Assembly (NCBI GenBank): GCA_016708435.1
Contig: JADJFV010000038.1
Span: 119,525 to 183,524 of the forward strand
Reading direction: 5' to 3'
DNA: 64,000 nucleotides
Source: Leptospiraceae bacterium
GTDB taxonomy: Bacteria; Spirochaetota; Leptospiria; Leptospirales; Leptospiraceae
The notes under the pieces were generated by a model, which searched no databases, had not been told where the DNA came from, and worked only from the letters and a program-made list of their open reading frames with translations. Every line of letters begins with the position of its first letter. Positions within the stretch are counted from its first letter, which is position 1. The translations under genes and the position numbers were made by a program. This document shows positions 29,312 through 38,558 of this stretch, in pieces.

Positions 29312-29317
29312 TTTTCT

Positions 29318-30406
29318 ATGACCACCAAACCCTCCGGCATCTCAACGCCAACATACAACTCTATCCTAAAAGACATCTCCCTCATCTACGAAAACGCACA
29401 AAGTGAAGGAGATGGGAATTGGAACAAAACGACATTATTCGCACATTGGAAGATTGGAGAAAGGATAATCGAAGTCGAACAAGGACAAAAAGAAAGAGCG
29501 GCTTACGGCGATATGGTGCTCAAACAATTGTCGAAGGATTTGAATCGAAAATTCGGGAAAGGATTTTCTGATAGGAATCTTCGTTATATGAGAAAGTTCT
29601 ACCAAGTGTATAAATTGAAGGAAGTGAAAACGCAGTTATCTTGGAGCCATTATCGGGAATTGTTGCTTTTGGATGATTCTGCTGTTAGATTTAAGCTAGA
29701 AAATCAGGCGATTAAGGAAGGGTGGTCAAGGGACGATTTACTAAAACGAGTTAAACTTGCCTTAGCCGGTAAGAGTGAAAAAATAGAAGTTAAAAATAAA
29801 AATGAGCCAATAAAAGACAGGTTGAAACGACCATTGATGAAGCTGTATTTATACCGCAGTTTGCAAAAATTTTCGTCAGATTTGGAACCGACGGTTCCAA
29901 ATCTGGATTTAGGCTTTTCAATTCGTTTAAAGGTTAATAAGAGTTATGCGCTAATATCTAATAACGGGAGTGATTTGAGTAAACTCAAAGTAGGCTCAGT
30001 GATTGAGTCGAGGAAGAAGGGTAGTTCTTATTACTTTGAGCCAGTCTCTAGCAGCAAAGAGATGTTTACCTACAAGGCTTACTTGGAGCGAGTCGTTGAC
30101 GGGGATACTTTGCTTGTCAATATTGATTTGGGCTTTTCGGTTTTCATTGAGCAACGACTGCGGCTACGAGGATTAGACGCTCCTGAGCTTGGGACAAGTA
30201 AGGGCAATGCCTCGAAGAAGTTTGTTGAGTCGAGGTTGAAGGATTGTGGTTTTTTGATTATTAAAACTCACGGCTCGGACAAATACGATCGTTATTTGGT
30301 GGATGTTTTTTATTTAAAAGGTGAGGATAATGAGGATAAGGTTCTGCGGGACGGGATTTTTTTGAACAATGAGATATTGGAAGAAGGATTGGCTTTGTTG
30401 GTGTAA
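29318..30406 (+). CDS. DUF1016 N-terminal domain fused to a staphylococcal-nuclease (thermonuclease) domain
   Basis: 362 residues. Residues about 10-150 are a DUF1016 N-terminal domain (LFAHWKIGERIIEVEQGQ, GFSDRNLRYMRKF). A linker with a strand-rich segment follows (198-245). Residues 250-362 form an SNase fold: VVDGDTLLV (Asp 261), RLRGLDAPE (Arg 284, Asp 287, Glu 290) and DKYDRYL (Arg 325), matching the calcium-binding and catalytic positions of staphylococcal nuclease. In this family the C-terminal nuclease is normally PD-(D/E)XK, as in the gene at 20238. Six bases after brxHI and inside the groEL duplications, so probably acquired with BREX. The first 70 codons are C-ending-rich. Confidence 0.85.
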   Translation: MTTKPSGISTPTYNSILKDISLIYENAQSEGDGNWNKTTLFAHWKIGERIIEVEQGQKERAAYGDMVLKQLSKDLNRKFGKGFSDRNLRYMRKFYQVYKLKEVKTQLSWSHYRELLLLDDSAVRFKLENQAIKEGWSRDDLLKRVKLALAGKSEKIEVKNKNEPIKDRLKRPLMKLYLYRSLQKFSSDLEPTVPNLDLGFSIRLKVNKSYALISNNGSDLSKLKVGSVIESRKKGSSYYFEPVSSSKEMFTYKAYLERVVDGDTLLVNIDLGFSVFIEQRLRLRGLDAPELGTSKGNASKKFVESRLKDCGFLIIKTHGSDKYDRYLVDVFYLKGEDNEDKVLRDGIFLNNEILEEGLALLV

Positions 30407-31111
30407 AATCCCCCTCTTTCCCCCTTTCGCAAGGGGGATGTTAGTATTAGCCGCTACAGCGGAAGTTCAAAGTTTTTGTAAGAACTCAGAAAAGGTCTTA
30501 AATGGAGCATTGGCGAAGTGTTAACGCGAAAGAGCCTGAGTCCGCCCCCATTTCTGATGGAAATGTCTAGCAGACCTTCGCTCCTTCCGCCTGAAGGGCT
30601 AACGGAGCTTCGTCGGGCTTTCTTTTCTTTCTTGCTTACTTCTTTCTTTTCTTTTTTATCAAACTGCGACCGAGCGGTTTGGAGTTTGCGCATATTCTCG
30701 CGCAAAGGGGGGAAGAAAAGAAAGAAGTAAGAAGATAATCATCCCCCCACGGGAGTGGAGATAATAAAGATCACCCTCGCTGGGAAGCGGTAATAAAAAA
30801 TAATCCCACTATGGGAATAGAAAGTAAAGAGAATCTCAAAAGTGTGGTTCGATACGCTTGCTCGGATGCTGCTACTTGGTTGGTGAGCTTGTCGAATCCA
30901 CACCAACCGAGTTGTAAAGTAAATGGATAATAAGGGTTAACCTTATGAAAAGAAAGTCCGACAACGACGATGCGTTAGGGATCGAACGGTGTCATCTTTT
31001 TTAATCTTTTTGAAAAAAGATGACAAGAGTGAGAGCCCGACGCGATAAGTCGGTGAAGTTAAGCAATCATGCAGATGATTAAGCAAAAGGAAATAGTCGC
31101 GGAACGCCCAG
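30407..31111. other. Non-coding right end of the island, 705 bp
   Basis: No credible gene. Holds a CCCCCTTTCGCAAGGGGG-type repeat (about 30411-30437), an imperfect inverted repeat GTGTGGTTCGA ... TCGAATCCACAC (about 30842-30893), and a perfect 12-bp-arm hairpin GTCATCTTTTTT / AAAAAAGATGAC (30991-31024) that could terminate transcription. It runs directly into the truncated groEL copy. Confidence 0.6.
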
Positions 31112-31259
31112 ACAAAACGCAGCATCTATCGGTGCAATGATCCTCACAACCGAAGTTACTATCACAGACAAACCTGAGAAAGACGGTGGTGCTGGTGGTG
31201 GAATGCCTGGTGGTATGGGCGGAATGGGTGGTATGGGAGGCATGGGCGGAATGATGTAA
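31112..31259 (+). repeat. Direct repeat, right copy: groEL 3'-end fragment
   Basis: 148 bp equal to groEL codons from about 502 to the stop, including the GGM tail, with three substitutions and TAA instead of TAG. The sequence before it is unrelated to groEL, so this is a promoterless gene-end fragment that marks the island boundary. Confidence 0.93.
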
Positions 31260-31331
31260 ATCATTCTCGTTCGTGTCGCGCGATGTAGTAAGGACTTGAT
31301 GAATCAAGTCCCTACGTTAGTCGCTAACGCA

Positions 31332-31361
31332 AGCCTCACTGGAAACAGTGGGGCTTTTTTT
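31332..31361 (+). terminator. Rho-independent terminator, second copy
   Basis: AGCCTCACT-GGAAAC-AGTGGGGCT followed by T7: the same loop and nearly the same stem as the groEL terminator at 9409-9439. Preceded by GGACTTGA/TCAAGTCC (31292-31311) and CGTTAGTCGCTAACG (31315-31329), the latter matching the palindrome upstream of the first terminator. Confidence 0.9.
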
Positions 31362-31574
31362 GTTTCTATAGCAAAAATATCGCTCTTATCGAACGGTGAT
31401 ACATCTCACCATAAATAATTCTTTTCACTTTAGTTCGGTAATTTTTTCTAAATGACAGGTGGACTTTATTTTGTTAAAATGATGGTATCTTTACTTGGGT
31501 GTTAAAGTAAGGGAATTTTTAGTCTAAAGCGTAAACGAAAGAGTCAATTGCTAAAGACTATCTTGGAATAAAAA

Positions 31575-34500
31575 ATGATTCAATTGCCAGGCTATCAGAT
31601 TCTTGAAAAATATATGAAGGCAAAAAAATGCAATCTTTAGGGGTATGCATGAAAATCGCTCTGTAATTATAAAGTCCACTTCGTTTGGCTCAATTGCGAG
31701 TAAGGAAAACAATCAATTAAAATTTGAATACGAAATTCTAAGTAATTTTCAAAGTCCAAATATTATAAAACCAATTGGATTAGAACAATTTGGAAATAAA
31801 GTCTTTTTAATATTGGAAGACATTCATGCTAACTCCCTGGTAGAATTAAGAAAAGAGGATAATATAGATTATTCTGTATTTCTTGACATTGCTCTAAAAA
31901 TTCTATCTGGACTTTCGGAGATTCACAAACAAAACATCATTCATCACGATATAAAGCCTGAAAATATAATTTATAATTTTCAAACAAAAGAATTGCGAAT
32001 CATTGATTTTGGAAGCGCAAGTAATTTAAGGAAGCAAGATTCGGTTACTTTCGGAAATTCTTTAAACAGTAAAAATCTTCCCTATCTATCACCAGAAAAA
32101 CTGGAAGGATGAATCGAACGGTAGATTATCGAACAGACTTTTATTCTTTAGGAGTTACTTTTATAAATTAATAACTTCTAAATTACCATTTACAAATGAA
32201 CGCTCAATCGAAATGATTCACTCTCATCTTGCCATCACTCCCATTTCCCCTATGAAGTGTCTAACGTTCCAAAGATTCTTTCTCGAATCATTATGAAGTT
32301 ATTGGAAAAAATCCAGAAGAAAGATATCAAAGTTGCTTTGGGGTAATTCATGATTTACTTCATTGCAAAAAAATTTTAGAGACAAAAGGAGAAAGTTATC
32401 TTCGCACAGAGTTGTTTAAGTTGGGCAAGGGAGACTTAACATCTATTTTCGAATTCCAGAAAAGTTATACAGAGAGAAAGCGAAATTTTAGAATTATTTT
32501 TACAGTTTAAAAGGTTGAGTCTACGGCAAATCAAAGATAACCTTGATCAGCGGCTATTCAGGTGTAGGCAAATCATCTCTGATACAAGAAATTTATAAAC
32601 CTATTACTGCTTCACATGGATATTTTTAAGTGGGAAGTTTGAGCAGTTTAATAGAAATATTCCATTCAGTGCAATCATTCAAATTTTTACTAAAATAATT
32701 CAAAATCTTCTAGGAGAGAGCAATGAAAGCATAGAAGTATGGAAAAGAAAAATATTAACTGCACTTGAGGCTAATGGCAAAATCATCACGGATATTATTC
32801 CAGATCTAGAATATGTCATTGGAAAACAACCAGATTATCAGGAACTAACGGGGCAGGAGAACTTGAATAGATTTTTTATCGTATTTAAAAAATTTATAAA
32901 TGTATTTACTGCCAAAGAACATCCAATCGCAATCTTCATAGATGATATGCAATGGGCTGATAGTGCATCTTTAAATTTACTCAGTAATATATTAAAAGAT
33001 TCTAATATGCGATATTTCTACATCATGCTTGCCTATCGATACAATGAATTGAATTCTACTCATCCTTTCTCTCAAATGCTCATTAATTTAAAGGAAGAGG
33101 GTATTCAAATTGAAGAAATCCATTTGCAGGCTCTAAAAATTGATAGCGTTGCAACGATGCTATCCGATACATTACATCTTCCAACTAACAGAGTTAATCT
33201 TCTCGCTACAATTCTATTTCAAAAGACTTACGGGAATCCTTTTTTCCTTGTAGAGTTGCTCAAAATGTTATATGCAAATAAAAATATCTATTATGATGAA
33301 AATAAGAAAATTTGGAAATGGAATATTGAAGAAATTAAGAAACTTCAAATTTCTGATAATGTTATAGAGCTTTTGATTCATAAGATTCAGACATTACCAA
33401 AAGATGCACAATACCTTTTAAAGCTTGCTTCCTGCGTAGGAAATATTTTTGATTTAGAAACATTAGCAATTATCAGTAATCGTAAACCAAATGAAATATT
33501 ATCAATACTTAAAGTTGCCATCGAAGAGGAGTTAATCAAGATTATCCAAAACAATCATCAAATCTTATTTAATGTAAACGATGAAAATAAGGATATTATT
33601 GGAATAAGTTTTCAATTTCAGCATGATAAAGTAGAGCAAGCCTGCTTTGAAAAATTGACATTCCAGAAAGAAATCGGATACGGTTTACAATTGGTAACCT
33701 CCTTCTTGATGCGGATTTGCTTTCTGAGAATGATGACAGGTTATTTGAAATTATCGGTTATCTAAATTCAGGGTATCATATTATTACGAAGGAAGCAGAA
33801 AAATGTAATCTCTTAGAATTAAATCTTAGAGCATCCCTGCAAAGCAAAATCTTCAGCGGCATACAATGCATCCCTTGAATTCTTAAGTATTGCCATTTCA
33901 TTATTTTCAGAGAAGTATTGGATTGAGAAATATTCACTTGCATTCACTTTATTTTCGAATACTCGGAAACTATTTATCTAACGGGTAATTTGGATTTGTC
34001 GATTGAAACGATTCTAGCAACAATTCCAAAATGTATAAATGATATTGATAAAGGAAAATTTTACAATCTGTTGTTAATCATCTATTCCATTCAGGGAAAT
34101 TTTAAAGCCTCCTATGAGATTATGATTAAGTCTTTATCAATGTTTGGAATTGAAATTGGAAGGAAAAGACAGTAATGAATTATTTTTAAATGAAGTAGAA
34201 AAGATAAAACAAAAAATGGGAAATAGATCTTATTCTGATTTAATTCATCTTCCTTTGAATGAAGATCCAACTCAAGAACTGATTAATACAATCTTAATTG
34301 GTTCTGCTGCGACTACCTATCAGTATGTTCCCCAACTATTTCCATTCCTTGGTGCAAAACTAGTGAATATTTATCTTGAATATGGAAATATGAAAGATTC
34401 TTACGGTTATTCTGCCTATGGTATCGTAGTGGGGGCTTTCTTTGGTGATTATCGTGCGGCTTATCAATGTATATCGTTAGCTTACGATATAAGTATAAAA

Positions 34501-37200
34501 TACAATAATCTTTCTTCTAAAACAAAAGCATCAAATATATTGGCTAATTATGGTAATCCTTTCGCGCATCCGCTTAAGCTTTCCGAGAAAATTAATCTAG
34601 CTGGAATTAATTCAGCTTTAGATTCCGGGGAATTTGAGCATGGAGGCTATTGTCTTGCAAATCATCCTGTAATTCTATTCCTAGAGGAGCCTCTTATTAA
34701 AATTAAAGATCTGCTACCCGAACAATTTTCTCTTGCGAAAACTTTTAATCATTCTATCGCATTCGATATTTTAAAATCTGTAGAGTTTATTTGTGAAATT
34801 TTAATCGAGGAAGCAGAAGATGAGAAAGAACTCTTAGAGAAAGAGAAAGTATTTGTCGATTCTTTTTCAGAGAAAAATGCTAATTGGCCTTTCGCGATTT
34901 ACAAAGTAATAAAGCAATTCTCTAACTTTTGTATGGGCTTATACGAATTATGTTTGCAGGAAACAGATGAGGTAGAAAAACTTCTTCCTTATATCAGTGG
35001 AACGCCCTATGTTGTGGAGCATAAGTTTATTCAGTCTTTGGTTTATACAAAGCAATACAATTCTTTATCGGAAGTAGAAAAGAAAATTTGTTTAGAAGCG
35101 TTAAATAAGAATTTGACGCAAATGAAAGTTTGGGCAAATTCTTGTCCTGAAAATTATTTGCATCAAGTTCAGTTAATAGAAGCAGAGCAGTTTCGTATTA
35201 ACGGAGATCTATGGAATGCTCTTAACTTCTACGATTTGGCAATTGAAAATGCTAAAGATCAGGGCTTTATACAAAATGCAGCGCTTGCAAATGAGTTGGC
35301 CGGTATAATACTATTAGACGCTGGTAATTTTAAATTAGCCGCACCTTATTTGATAGATGCTTTTAATTTGTATGAAGCATGGGGCGCAAACAAAAAACTT
35401 TTTCTCTTAAAAGAGAATTATTTTGTCAGGCTAAAGGAGTTAGAGTTCTTGAAGATAGGTTCTGCCTTCTATAAAGCCTATAAGTCTTCTGAAGATATTT
35501 ACTCCACCGATGCAGTCGAACAAATTGATTTACAAACAATGATTCAGGCTACACATGCAATTTCTAGCGAGAAGGACTTTGATTTACTATTAAAGATTGT
35601 AATGAGAATTCTATTGGAAAATTCCGGTGCAGATAAGGGCGTGATTTTAACCGTTGATAATCAACAGGCAGAAATTAAATTCGTAAATGAACTTGCCTGT
35701 CTTATTCTAAATCATGAATACAAATTTAATAAATCAAAAACTACTGAGCTTGCGAACTCTGTTTTAAACAGTGCCTTCAGAACAAAGCAACTAGTCTTAT
35801 TGGATAATGCGTATATGGATGGGATATTTACAAATGATCCTTATATCCAGAAGAATCATTCTAAGTCTATTCTTTGTTATCCGATATTTAACCAGAACAA
35901 AATTCGTGGGATTGTTTATTTGGAGAACACTTTAGCGACTAACGTATTTACAAAAGACCGAATTCATATTTTAAATTTATTGTCAACACAGATTGCCATA
36001 TCCATTGAAAATACAAAGTTTATAAAACAATTAGATGAGTCCAAGAAAAAAGCAGAAGAAGCAAATGTGATCAAGTCTAATTTTATAGCAAACATAAGCC
36101 ATGAAATTAGAACTCCAATGAATGGAATTATGGGAATGAAGTCTTTACTCGAAGGAACAAATTTAGACGAAGAACAACGAGAATATTTGCGCAATATCGG
36201 TGTTAGCTCTGAATCTTTGTTAGTCATACTAAATGATATTCTTGATATTTCAAAAATTGAATCAGGAAAAATAGAAATTGAAAATATCTCATTTGAATTA
36301 AAGCAATTAGTAGAAGATTCGATTAATGTAATAAAAAGCCGCATTACAGAAAAAAAATTGAACTTTGAATTTCAGTATGATCCTGCCCTTTCTAAATACA
36401 TTATTTCGGATATGGCAAGGTTACGGCAAATTCTTATTAACCTTTTAAGCAATGCTGTTAAGTTTACCTTTTTCGGGAAAATTGAACTTTGTGTTCAATT
36501 GATTGGAAGAATGGATAAATATATTATAATAGAATTTTCGGTAAAGGATACAGGGATTGGTATTGAAGAATCGAAATTGGAAAAAATATTCGAACCTTTT
36601 ATTCAAGCGGATAATTCTATTACCCGAAAATATGGAGGAACTGGACTAGGACTTTCTATTTCAAAGAATCTTGCCAATTTATTAGGAGGAGAACTTAGTG
36701 TTAAATCAGAATTAGGCGTTGGAAGTATTTTTACACTTCGGATGAAAGTTTTATTTCATGATAATTTTGAATCTATTTCAAATTCTGAAAAGACATTGCA
36801 GGCAACGGAAGAAGAGTCTACTAAAAAGATTTCTATTTTATTAGCAGAAGATAACTTAATGAATCAAAAAGTAATTGTTCGATTGCTTCAAAAAATGGGA
36901 TTTGACGTAGACTACATTGCGACCAATGGAATAGAAGCAATCAATATCTTTTATGAAAAGCAAATAGATATTATCCTCATGGACATTCAAATGCCAGAAA
37001 TGGATGGAATAGAAGCAACCAAGTTTATAAGAAGTAAATTCCAGGAAATAAAACAACCCATCATCATTGCCCTGACTGCGAATGCAATGGTTGGTGATCG
37101 AGAAAAATACATTGAAGCAGGAATGAATGATTATATCAGTAAACCCGTTACGCCTAACGATTTAAAAGAAAAGCTGACTTTCTGGAAAGGAAAAGTGTGA
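31575..37200 (+). CDS. Giant Ser/Thr kinase - AAA ATPase - GAF - histidine kinase - receiver hybrid protein, N-terminal half frameshifted
   Basis: About 1,870 residues if joined from the ATG at 31575. Order: Ser/Thr kinase (HHDIKPEN, IDFGSAS, SPEKLEG, about 31645-32200); AAA/NACHT-like ATPase (Walker A GYSGVGKSS near 32553, IFIDDMQWAD); TPR-like helical region; GAF domain (about 35520-36010); HisKA (NISHEIRTPMNGIMG); HATPase (LLSNAVKFTF, GGTGLGLSISKN); and a receiver domain (ILMDIQMPEMDG). This multi-domain type is known in Leptospira and cyanobacteria. 34144-37200 is one clean frame, but 31575-34170 has at least eight frame breaks, the first at the A7 run 31622-31628. The kinase half cannot be made from this sequence as given. 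Confidence 0.85.
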
Positions 37201-37202
37201 TT

Positions 37203-37361
37203 TGCCACAGAGGCACAGAGACACGGAGAGTTTTGTAAAGAGTTTGGTTTTCAAAAAAATAATTATTAGACAGGATTAGTAAGATTGATAGGTTACAAAG
37301 AGAGTTTACTTGTGCACATAACTCCTTTGTCATTTCTCTGTGTCTCAGTGCCTCTGTGGCA
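37203..37361. terminator. Long inverted repeat between convergent genes, probable bidirectional terminator
   Basis: 27-nt arms at 37203-37229 (TGCCACAGAGGCACAGAGAC...) and 37335-37361, complementary except at two positions, with a 105-bp AT-rich loop. It fills the gap between the converging hybrid kinase gene and the VWA operon. The arm belongs to a widespread 'CCACAGAGGCACAGAGACAC' repeat type. Confidence 0.55.
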
Positions 37362-37373
37362 GATATTTAATTT

Positions 37374-38558
37374 TTAACTCACAGATTGAACGACTGTTCT
37401 TACTAGTTCGGGGATAACAGGGAGTAAGTCCTCGGGGGATTGAAAGTGTCGGGCGAAGGTTGCTTCTTTTTGGAACAAATCAAAGTAGTCTTGCTTTTGG
37501 GAGTCGATGTTAAAATAAATCAATTTAATTCCCGAGTTGATTACTTCGCGCATTGCGATGAGAGTGTCGTCTAATGCGTCTTTGCCGGAGTAGTTGTCTG
37601 CACTCGGTCTACCATCTGTTATCAAATAAAAATATTTCATCTCTGCATTACTTTCTAAAAGAGTAGAGTGAATATAACGTATAAAATCTCCATCTCTATT
37701 GGCAGAGTCAGACACAAAAGAAGAAACAGACTCAATCGTTTCAGCCTTATAAATATTGGTCGAAGTTGCAGAGTTAAACGCGTATATGTTTACATTCTTT
37801 GTGATATAAGATAGTGCCTGTGCAAATATCATCGCAAATGCTTTTTCAATATCTAGGATTGTATCATACTGCATCATCTCTTTAGGCGTAAGATCAAGCA
37901 TGATGACAGGCATTCCATTTACCATTTTAGGAGTTCCCGTCTTGTTGATTGGTTGAATGAGCATATCCGTCGAGCCACTAATATCTAGACCAATGATAAT
38001 TTCTACCGAGCGAGTGTTCTCTCTAAAAATATCTAAGAACTCAACAGAGCCAATACGAGAAGGGTCACTTAAAATTTCTATGAGCAACTCCATATTTAAC
38101 TCTCCTTCAAACGAAGAAGTGTCCTGCATTTCTTGCACTGTAGGAAGAAGAGCGGATAATTCCCGTAATACTTGCTGTGAGATATACTGCCACTTTCTAA
38201 ATTTCTTCATATAAAAAGAATCAATATCTCTTACTCTAAATTCTTTTAACTCGGTCAGTCTAGTTCTAGACTTTGTCTTGGGGTCAATCGAGTATATCCG
38301 CTTAGTGCGAGGCTTCGGATTTTTCTTTTTGCCTTCTTTCTTTTGTGGTTCATCGTCTTCGTCTAAATCAGAATCGGAGTCTTTTGATTTGCCTTTATCT
38401 TTTTTTCTCTTTTGATTCTCTGCTATTAAATCATCTGCCTTGGTGCGATGCGACAAATCAATAGTGCCCGCTTGTGAATACTGTTCCCCTAATTGCTCTC
38501 GTAAAATGTCTTCTTTGTATTGCTGAATTTTATTTGTAAGACCGGGTGCTAATTGCAA
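37374..38558 (-). CDS. VWA-domain protein (CoxE/NorD-like C-terminal part)
   Basis: 394 residues. A basic/acidic disordered N-terminal region (residues 45-100) precedes a von Willebrand factor A domain with a complete MIDAS: LDISGST (Asp 192, Ser 194, Ser 196), a conserved Thr-rich loop and ITDGRPSADNYSG. It overlaps the upstream HExxH gene by 29 bp, and that gene overlaps the AAA gene, so the three form one translationally coupled operon. MoxR ATPase plus VWA partners typically act as metal-insertion or complex-remodelling chaperones; the client here is not evident. Confidence 0.85.
   Translation of the reverse strand: MQLAPGLTNKIQQYKEDILREQLGEQYSQAGTIDLSHRTKADDLIAENQKRKKDKGKSKDSDSDLDEDDEPQKKEGKKKNPKPRTKRIYSIDPKTKSRTRLTELKEFRVRDIDSFYMKKFRKWQYISQQVLRELSALLPTVQEMQDTSSFEGELNMELLIEILSDPSRIGSVEFLDIFRENTRSVEIIIGLDISGSTDMLIQPINKTGTPKMVNGMPVIMLDLTPKEMMQYDTILDIEKAFAMIFAQALSYITKNVNIYAFNSATSTNIYKAETIESVSSFVSDSANRDGDFIRYIHSTLLESNAEMKYFYLITDGRPSADNYSGKDALDDTLIAMREVINSGIKLIYFNIDSQKQDYFDLFQKEATFARHFQSPEDLLPVIPELVRTVVQSVS

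Noticed and set aside
29318..30406. Two separate genes (DUF1016 and SNase)
   Set aside because: One uninterrupted frame with no internal ribosome-binding site before the SNase domain; the fusion reads cleanly.
30454..30730. Overlapping frames on both strands in the island's right end
   Set aside because: No ribosome-binding site and low-complexity Lys/Ser/Phe-rich products; treated as non-coding.
9347..31111. Integrase or transposase driving the BREX island
   Set aside because: I looked for tyrosine/serine recombinase and DDE motifs in all listed frames and saw none.
31059..31307. Minus-strand frames over the groEL fragment
   Set aside because: Antisense readings of the GGM tail repeat (Pro/Ile- or His/Thr-rich), not proteins.
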